From positions 1 to 5,027 of the forward strand of contig JAILKX010000217.1 of assembly GCA_024693415.1 (NCBI GenBank): a DNA stretch of 5,027 nt, in the 5' to 3' direction. The DNA comes from Bacilli bacterium (GTDB lineage Bacteria > Bacillota_I > Bacilli_A > RFN20 > CAG-826). Below are positions 1 through 3,659 of this stretch, one piece after another. The notes under the pieces were generated by a model. That model ran no database searches. It saw only the letters and a program-made list of their open reading frames with translations, and was not told where the DNA came from. The position numbers and the translations under genes are program-made. Numbering within the stretch: position 1 is the stretch's first letter; each line of letters starts with the position of its first letter.

Positions 1-61
1 ACGTTAACGAATAGTTTCGATAGGCAAACACGTTTTTCTTTGTCGCTTCTGTTTCTTGCAC
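1..61 (-). CDS. N-terminal fragment of an unidentified gene, possibly an MFS-type membrane transporter
   Basis: Reading leftward on the minus strand, a GTG at 61-59 opens a frame with no stop up to the window edge (20 codons; the rest lies outside). The start is chosen because GAGGAG at 74-69 sits 7 nt upstream, an ideal ribosome binding site, and a promoter lies about 27 nt before the start codon. The visible peptide begins MQETEATKKNVFAYRNY: a short polar, Lys-containing leader, then NVFAYRNYSLT. Many major facilitator transporters begin with a short polar tail and an N(V/I)F..RN(F/Y).L motif before the first membrane helix, so that is my guess. With only 20 residues it stays a guess, and no membrane segment is visible. 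The gene is divergent from the surface-protein gene at 303. That a gene starts here is well supported; its function is not. Confidence 0.6.
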   Translation of the reverse strand, partial: MQETEATKKNVFAYRNYSLT

Positions 62-68
62 GTTGTCG

Positions 69-74
69 CTCCTC
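69..74 (-). promoter_or_regulatory. Ribosome binding site for the GTG-initiated gene at the left edge
   Basis: GAGGAG on the minus strand, 7 nt before GTG 61-59. This strong Shine-Dalgarno match decides the start. It lies in an 11-nt block (AGGAGCGACAA, 73-63) that recurs with one change inside codons 4-7 of the same gene (AGAAGCGACAA, 50-40). Confidence 0.6.
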
Positions 75-76
75 AA

Positions 77-93
77 GCGTTTCCCACATTCTA
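77..93 (-). repeat. Copy 1 of a promoter-proximal motif, TAGAATG(T)GGGAAACGC
   Basis: On the minus strand this 17-nt block is the -10 hexamer TAGAAT followed directly by GTGGGAAACGC. It recurs at 3414-3399, with one base fewer, in the leader of the two-gene operon, in the same orientation relative to the downstream gene. The 9-nt core GGGAAACGC also occurs at 2348-2340. Confidence 0.5.
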
Positions 94-115
94 GATGAAC
101 GGCAATCGTTTTCAA
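88..115 (-). promoter_or_regulatory. Sigma-A-type promoter reading left, toward the gene starting at 61
   Basis: On the minus strand TTGAAA (115-110; 5 of 6 to TTGACA) and TAGAAT (93-88; 5 of 6 to TATAAT) are separated by 16 bp. Transcription would begin near 81, giving a leader of about 20 nt that holds the GAGGAG ribosome binding site. Promoter, ribosome binding site and open frame in correct order support each other. A perfect inverted repeat abuts the -35 hexamer on its upstream side. Confidence 0.6.
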
Positions 116-117
116 GA

Positions 118-149
118 AACCATTAGTTGAACGCGAGAAACTAATGGTT
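118..149. promoter_or_regulatory. Perfect 11-bp inverted repeat, candidate operator or hairpin
   Basis: AACCATTAGTT (118-128) and its exact reverse complement AACTAATGGTT (139-149) flank a 10-nt spacer. The arm centres are 21 bp apart, two helical turns, as expected for a dimeric regulator on one DNA face. The dyad ends 2 bp from the -35 element (115-110) of the leftward promoter, a position typical of an activator site. Alternatively it is a hairpin in a transcript. It has no proper T-run on either side (only TTTCTTG on the minus side), so it is a poor terminator. Confidence 0.5.
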
Positions 150-273
150 GCGTCGGCTCGGTTGCGAGCTTTGGAGCCGAAAAAACTTACGACAACGACT
201 GCGGTTTCCTGTTTTGTAACTATCCTGGTCCAAAGGACTTTATTTCGGGATGGCTTTATTCTGTCCATTTGTC

Positions 274-296
274 TAGAATGGTTTAAAACTGGGGGA
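274..296 (+). promoter_or_regulatory. Tentative -10 element and ribosome binding site of the surface-protein gene
   Basis: GGGGGA at 291-296 sits 6 nt before ATG 303 and is a good Shine-Dalgarno site; it is the reason for choosing that start. TAGAAT at 274-279 matches the -10 consensus in 5 of 6 positions and would give a very short leader. No convincing -35 hexamer lies 16-18 bp upstream, so the ribosome binding site is much firmer than the promoter. Confidence 0.45.
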
Positions 297-302
297 TTCA
301 CG

Positions 303-2294
303 ATGCGCGTTTTCCGCACTATCCTCGGGGCTTTGGCCTCGTTATCATTGCTTTTTGGCTTTGGGGCAGCCGTTTCGCTGGCGACGTCTTCGCCGGCGAT
401 GGAAGCGGACGCCGTGGCTAGTGCTTACCGGTTCTTCACTTTTGGGCCGGATCATAATCAGATGGCGGTGGACAGTTACGATTATTCCTGGGCTTCATAT
501 ACCGATGGTCATAAGGTCACCCTCGACCACTTCAGCAACAACATCAATAACTGGGATTACATCAAATGCGGTCGTTATTCCCGCTCTTCCGTCGCCACGA
601 TCGTTCCGGAAGAGACCATGGCACAAGCCATCAACCGCGTTATCGTCAAAGTAACGGCGATCGATTATCCGCAATACATCAATTCCCAGAAGCTTTACAT
701 AGCCTCGAATAGCTCTTTTACCCAAAACGTCCAGACCGTTACATTGTCCCCGACAGTGGGAGACAACATTTTCTATATCCCCAATCCGACGGCGAATATG
801 TATTACAAGATCGAATATGACTTGCAGGGCTCGTCCGCAAGCAACCAACAGGGCTTCATCACCATCTCGGAAGTGGACTTCTTCCAAGGAACCACGCCTG
901 CAGTCAGCGGAGTTTCCCTCAATCGCACCAGCGCGACCGTTCGCGTAAACGAGACGTTTGTCCTCACAGCCAGCATCACCCCAGCCAACGCCGGAAACAA
1001 GGCGGTGCTATGGAATTTCCCGGGAAACGTTCTCGAGAGGGTTTCGACATCTGGCCAATCCATTACGCTTCGAGGGAGCAAGGCTGGTTCGACGACCGTC
1101 ACGGTCACGACTAAGGACGGTTACCTGGAGGCGAGCTGTGAGGTTACCGTGGAGACTGTCGCCGTCACCCGCGTTTCGTTAAATCAAAACAGCCTGCTCC
1201 TCTACGCGGGTGAATCCGCGGCGTTGACGGCAATCGTAACCCCTGCCAACGCATCGAACAAGAATTGCGCCTGGTATACTACCAATTCTGGCGTCGCCAC
1301 GGTGAACCAGGAGGGGCGCGTCGTCGCAGTCGGCGCAGGCACGACCAAAATCCAAGTGATCACCAGGGACGGTTATTTCCAAGACGAGTGCGACGTCCGG
1401 GTTCTTGGCACCGCCATGTCCACGCCCTATGCCTCCCCTTGTGTCGATACCATCACTTACGATGTCATGACCAACAAGACCACGACCGAAATTTCTTTCT
1501 CGAATAGCACTTTCGGGAGCGGCGCGAAGTATTCGGGCAGCTCCTCGGCCGATTCCAACTACATCATCCTTCGTTCCGCCTACGCTTCTTTGATTCGCAC
1601 AACCAGTTCCAGCGGCACTGTTCGTCGCATCAGCATAACTTGGGATGCGGCCTGCGATAACAATGCCCGCCTGTATGTTTATGCCAATTCGAGCTCCCTA
1701 AGTTCCAAGACCGAGTATGCAAGCAAAGGGGTTTTGCTCGGTTCTTTGGTAAAAGGAGTGAATGACGAGCTTGAAGTCGATGTCTCCGCGAAGTACGTCT
1801 GCCTCTTCCCATATCAATCTACGGTGAAACTGGATCGGCTGGTCATCGAGTGGCAGCAACTGGCGGATACGGCGGATGCGCTCGCCGTCAATACGTTCAT
1901 CCAAGGCTACATGCATTTGGATTACACCGAGGAAAGTCCCTCTTACGACCCCGGCGCAATGAAGTGCAAAAACGAAAATTGGTATGCGGATGCGAAAATT
2001 GCTTTCGAATCGCTCACCGATGCGCAGAAGGAAGCCTTCCTCGCCACGAACTTGCCATACGGCACCGTCGCAGAGAGGCGTTGGACCTATGCCGACGTTC
2101 TTCAGCGCCTTTGCGTCTGGGCCAATAAAAACGGCGAGGATTTCAATACGTCTACCGGCGTCTTCGGCGCCAATCGCGTCACCGTTTCCGCGTTAGGGGA
2201 GAATCAGGAATCCCCGCTAATTGCCCTAGTCGCTTTAATCGGCGCCACAACTCTGTTTGGCGTCTTCTTCCTAGCCCGCGGGAACAAGCGCTAG
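303..2294 (+). CDS. Secreted, membrane-anchored surface protein with tandem BIG_2 Ig-like modules
   Basis: A protein of 663 residues, probably displayed on the cell surface. Residues 1-36 form a signal peptide: MRVFR, a hydrophobic stretch at about 7-27, then small residues. Residues about 37-198 look like a beta-sandwich, resembling carbohydrate-binding modules. Residues about 201-284 and 286-368 are two bacterial Ig-like (BIG_2) modules with the shared marks VSLN, (I/V)TPAN(A)xNK and DGY...CxV. Residues about 378-515 form a second beta-rich module. Residues about 521-630 are helical and Trp/Tyr-rich (NWYADAKIAFESLTDAQKEAF). Residues 637-658 are a membrane helix followed by RGNKR; there is no LPXTG motif. 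No catalytic site is evident, so adhesion or glycan binding is inferred from architecture only. The frame stays open upstream to an ATG at 144, but that start lies inside the inverted repeat, lacks a ribosome binding site and would put 53 odd residues before an intact signal peptide. No clear terminator follows the stop. Confidence 0.88.
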   Translation: MRVFRTILGALASLSLLFGFGAAVSLATSSPAMEADAVASAYRFFTFGPDHNQMAVDSYDYSWASYTDGHKVTLDHFSNNINNWDYIKCGRYSRSSVATIVPEETMAQAINRVIVKVTAIDYPQYINSQKLYIASNSSFTQNVQTVTLSPTVGDNIFYIPNPTANMYYKIEYDLQGSSASNQQGFITISEVDFFQGTTPAVSGVSLNRTSATVRVNETFVLTASITPANAGNKAVLWNFPGNVLERVSTSGQSITLRGSKAGSTTVTVTTKDGYLEASCEVTVETVAVTRVSLNQNSLLLYAGESAALTAIVTPANASNKNCAWYTTNSGVATVNQEGRVVAVGAGTTKIQVITRDGYFQDECDVRVLGTAMSTPYASPCVDTITYDVMTNKTTTEISFSNSTFGSGAKYSGSSSADSNYIILRSAYASLIRTTSSSGTVRRISITWDAACDNNARLYVYANSSSLSSKTEYASKGVLLGSLVKGVNDELEVDVSAKYVCLFPYQSTVKLDRLVIEWQQLADTADALAVNTFIQGYMHLDYTEESPSYDPGAMKCKNENWYADAKIAFESLTDAQKEAFLATNLPYGTVAERRWTYADVLQRLCVWANKNGEDFNTSTGVFGANRVTVSALGENQESPLIALVALIGATTLFGVFFLARGNKR

Positions 2295-2339
2295 CGAAGC
2301 CCAAAGCGCCAAACCATTGGGGGACGTAGTTCAAAATGG

Positions 2340-2348
2340 GCGTTTCCC
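2340..2348 (-). repeat. Copy 2 (core only) of the GGGAAACGC motif
   Basis: The 9-nt core recurs exactly in the short gap between the surface-protein gene and the alkD remnant. Here it is not preceded by TAGAAT, and on this strand no gene lies downstream, so it may be a chance match or a decayed copy. Confidence 0.3.
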
Positions 2349-2362
2349 GCTATGCTTAGGAT

Positions 2363-2667
2363 ATGGACTAAATCAAAGAATAATTACTGTCCCGCCAAGA
2401 CCTCAAGCACCGCGATTTCGCTTTGCCCTTGATCCTCGTCATTAAGAAGTACGCCAAGGTGCTGGACGAACCGTCGAGGAAGCGATTCATGAAATCGCTG
2501 CCCCATGAGCGCCGCGAAGAGAACATTTTGCACGCCTTTATCCTTTCGAACATGAAGGCTTATGGCGAATTCATTGAGGACGTGGATGCGTTTTTGCCTT
2601 TTGTCTCCAATTGGTCCACCTGCGACACGATCGCAAAGCATATCTGAAGACGCTGAAAAGGAATTAG
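2363..2667 (+). pseudogene. alkD: Decayed and truncated AlkD-like DNA alkylation repair gene
   Basis: AlkD-family proteins are HEAT-like-repeat DNA glycosylases of roughly 230 residues that remove alkylated purines. From ATG 2363 the reading is M D stop I K E stop L L S R Q D L K H R D F, the family's usual opening (LL..QD.K.RDF), with TAA at 2369 and 2381 where Lys- or Glu-type codons are expected. LPLI then joins straight to LVIKKYAK at about 2435; the conserved IGVR.P segment is missing, suggesting an in-frame loss of about 14-16 codons. SLPHERREENILHAF and FLPFVSNWSTCDTIAKH follow and match the family closely. At about 2642 the frame breaks: TGA at 2645 in the main frame, while the frame one base earlier reads LKTLKRN and stops at 2667. 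The C-terminal half is absent. AGGA lies only 1 nt before the ATG, a poor spacing. Such a product cannot work. The family call is from motif recognition, not a database search. Confidence 0.82.
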
Positions 2668-2688
2668 GGCATAACGTTAGCTCTGCCC
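2667..2688. terminator. Weak, possibly bidirectional terminator between converging units
   Basis: GGGCA (2667-2671) pairs with TGCCC (2684-2688) around a 12-nt loop containing the palindrome AACGTT. On the plus strand it is followed by GCTTAATTTTCTT, on the minus strand by TAATTCCTTTT. The stem is short, but it sits where the plus-strand alkD remnant and the minus-strand operon converge. Confidence 0.35.
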
Positions 2689-2690
2689 GC

Positions 2691-3020
2691 TTAATTTTCT
2701 TCGCGCGTCGATTCTATGATAAGCGCAATGTGCTGAAGCCGTTGCTCAAACTTCGGGGCATTCACCACGATATGATCCTCGATGGCGAGCTTTTCCCCGA
2801 TCGGGAAATAGAAGTGGCGCGGCTCATAATCCCCGTCGAAGATGTAGGAGACGTGGATGATGCCATCTTCGCTGACGCCGCAGACTTTGAGTAGCTGATC
2901 GATCCGATGCTCAGGATCGAATTCCTTGACGTCATATTGAAACCGGCCCAAAGACTCATTGAAGCCCGCATTCACAAACGTCCCATCATCAAACCGTACC
3001 TTGAGGCTAATGCTTTTCAT
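2691..3020 (-). CDS. Small acidic protein of unknown function, second gene of a two-gene operon
   Basis: A 109-residue protein that I do not recognise. It begins MKSISLKVRFDDGTF, looks beta-rich in its first two thirds (IIHVSYIFDGDYEPRHFYF) and ends in a helical stretch (FEQRLQHIALIIES). It is acidic, about 20 Asp/Glu against 12 Lys/Arg, with no signal peptide or membrane segment, so it is probably cytoplasmic. The chosen ATG lies 2 nt after the TGA (3025-3023) of the preceding gene. Its ribosome binding site AAAGGAG (3038-3032) is inside that gene's last codons, 11 nt upstream. A GTG at 3032 overlaps the ribosome binding site and is unlikely; a TTG at 3026 (5-nt spacing) would add two residues. 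Tight coupling suggests the two products act together, but nothing shows how. The gene converges on the alkD remnant. Confidence 0.78.
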   Translation of the reverse strand: MKSISLKVRFDDGTFVNAGFNESLGRFQYDVKEFDPEHRIDQLLKVCGVSEDGIIHVSYIFDGDYEPRHFYFPIGEKLAIEDHIVVNAPKFEQRLQHIALIIESTREEN

Positions 3021-3022
3021 GT

Positions 3023-3364
3023 TCAATGCCACTCCTTTGAGGTGATGTAACCGATGATTGCCTTAATCTGCTCCGGACTAAGCGGGAGGAAAGCGTAATG
3101 CTCATCCATCGCGCAAAGAATGAGGTCAGAAGGCAGCTGGGGATATCCGCTGATCGCCTCGGATAGCCTTTTCCCTCCGTTGCCTTGGTCATCGCAGAAC
3201 CCGCCGACATGGAACCCGACCTCAGACGACATCTCCAAGGTGCTCTTCGTGTGGACGGTGTAAATCCGCTTGAACCCCGCGCTTCTCTTGATGGCTTCTA
3301 TCGAACTGAAATCAACGTACACCGTCTCGATCAAATCGCTGATCCGTATCGCGTTGACACTCAT
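3023..3364 (-). CDS. Small protein of unknown function, first gene of a two-gene operon
   Basis: A 113-residue protein that I do not recognise. It starts MSVNAIRISDLIETV and has an alternating hydrophobic/charged pattern suggesting a mixed alpha/beta fold. A central Gly-rich loop (GFHVGGFCDDQGNGGKR, about residues 50-66) is followed by a C-terminal helix containing SPEQIKAIIGYI. There is no signal peptide or membrane span, and it has two Cys. The start is well supported: GGAGG at 3377-3373 lies 8 nt before ATG 3364. Its TGA is 2 nt before the start of the next gene, whose ribosome binding site lies in this gene's last codons. No catalytic motif is visible and I assign no role. An Ntn-hydrolase gene on the same strand lies upstream, but a strong terminator separates it from this operon. 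Confidence 0.8.
   Translation of the reverse strand: MSVNAIRISDLIETVYVDFSSIEAIKRSAGFKRIYTVHTKSTLEMSSEVGFHVGGFCDDQGNGGKRLSEAISGYPQLPSDLILCAMDEHYAFLPLSPEQIKAIIGYITSKEWH
3032..3038 (-). promoter_or_regulatory. Ribosome binding site embedded in the upstream gene
   Basis: AAAGGAG on the minus strand lies in the codons for the final S-K-E-W-H of the first small gene and serves the ATG at 3020. The layout (ribosome binding site inside the upstream gene, then stop, 2 nt, start) favours translational coupling. Confidence 0.6.
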
Positions 3365-3398
3365 CGTTCAAACCTCCAAGCAAGAGGGCGTATTATGC

Positions 3399-3414
3399 GC
3401 GTTTCCCCATTCTA
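3399..3414 (-). repeat. Copy 3 of the motif, TAGAATGGGGAAACGC
   Basis: This 16-nt block on the minus strand matches copy 1 (93-77) at every base except one missing T. It lies 34 nt before the start of the first small operon gene, just downstream of an extended -10 element. It carries its own -10-like TAGAAT, although no -35 hexamer is well placed for it. Confidence 0.5.
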
Positions 3415-3419
3415 TGGTC

Positions 3420-3428
3420 ATTATATCA
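3420..3428 (-). promoter_or_regulatory. Extended -10 promoter of the two-gene operon
   Basis: TGATATAAT on the minus strand is a perfect extended -10 (TGn plus TATAAT). No clear -35 lies 17 bp upstream, which extended -10 promoters tolerate. Transcription would start near 3413, giving a leader of about 50 nt that includes the TAGAAT/GGGAAACGC motif and ends in GGAGG before ATG 3364. The TAGAAT at 3414-3409 is a second, weaker possibility. Confidence 0.5.
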
Positions 3429-3521
3429 ATTAAAGGCACCCAGTAATATAACCCCGCCCCATTTGTCGCTTTCGACACGACGATATCCGTATAACCGCCA
3501 ATAACTCGATACGCTAACCAT

Positions 3522-3566
3522 GGCCCCGTCCGAGCCAACAGGCTGTCGGGGCGGGCCGGCCCCCGG
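3522..3566. other. Very GC-rich block with competing hairpins in the non-coding gap
   Basis: The 250-bp gap at 3365-3614 holds no gene I can support. Within it, GCCCCG (3523-3528) pairs with CGGGGC (3547-3552), enclosing AGCC-AACA-GGCT (3533-3544), a stem with a tetraloop. GGGGC (3548-3552) can instead pair with GCCCC (3559-3563), and 3553-3562 is a perfect 10-bp palindrome (GGGCCGGCCC). No T-run follows on either strand, so it is not an intrinsic terminator. The block is far richer in GC than its surroundings. Its function is unknown. Confidence 0.4.
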
Positions 3567-3614
3567 AAGGGAAACATTCGACGTTTATTGGTTTTCGAGC
3601 AGATGCCTTCCGCC

Positions 3615-3651
3615 AAACAAAAAGCGGGCCGCCGCGTTGAGTGGCCCGCTT
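3615..3651 (-). terminator. Intrinsic terminator of the amide hydrolase gene
   Basis: On the minus strand AAGCGGGCC (3651-3643) and GGCCCGCTT (3630-3622) form a perfect 9-bp stem with a 12-nt loop, followed by TTTGTTT. It begins 8 nt after the TGA at 3662-3660. The T-tract fixes the direction as minus, so the hydrolase and the downstream two-gene operon are separate units. Confidence 0.9.
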
Positions 3652-3659
3652 CATGTTGA

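Noticed and set aside
153..180. Hairpins TCGGCTC/GAGCCGA and GCTCG-GTTG-CGAGC as a terminator or attenuator
   Set aside because: The stems are short and mutually exclusive, and are followed by A-runs instead of T-runs on the plus strand. Too weak to call.
87..280. Inverted repeat CATTCTAGA (87-95) / TCTAGAATG (272-280)
   Set aside because: Only 9 bp with a self-complementary TCTAGA core and 176 bp apart. Both copies contain a -10-like TAGAAT on opposite strands, which explains the match.
144..302. 53-codon N-terminal extension of the surface protein starting at ATG 144
   Set aside because: The ATG is part of the inverted repeat, has no ribosome binding site, and the extension precedes a complete signal peptide. 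ATG 303 has GGGGGA at the right distance.
2300..2339. Terminator after the surface-protein gene (CCCAA/TTGGG or CCATT/AATGG)
   Set aside because: Five-base stems with no T-run. I see no convincing terminator in this gap.
2369..2383. Reassigned TAA codons that would rescue the alkD reading
   Set aside because: TAA ends another gene here (2693-2691), and the same remnant also has a deletion and a frameshift, so decay is simpler.
2562..2894. Plus-strand open frame (110 codons) crossing the alkD remnant and the small operon
   Set aside because: It overlaps the alkD remnant in another frame and the minus-strand gene at 2691-3020, has no ribosome binding site, and its sequence is not protein-like.
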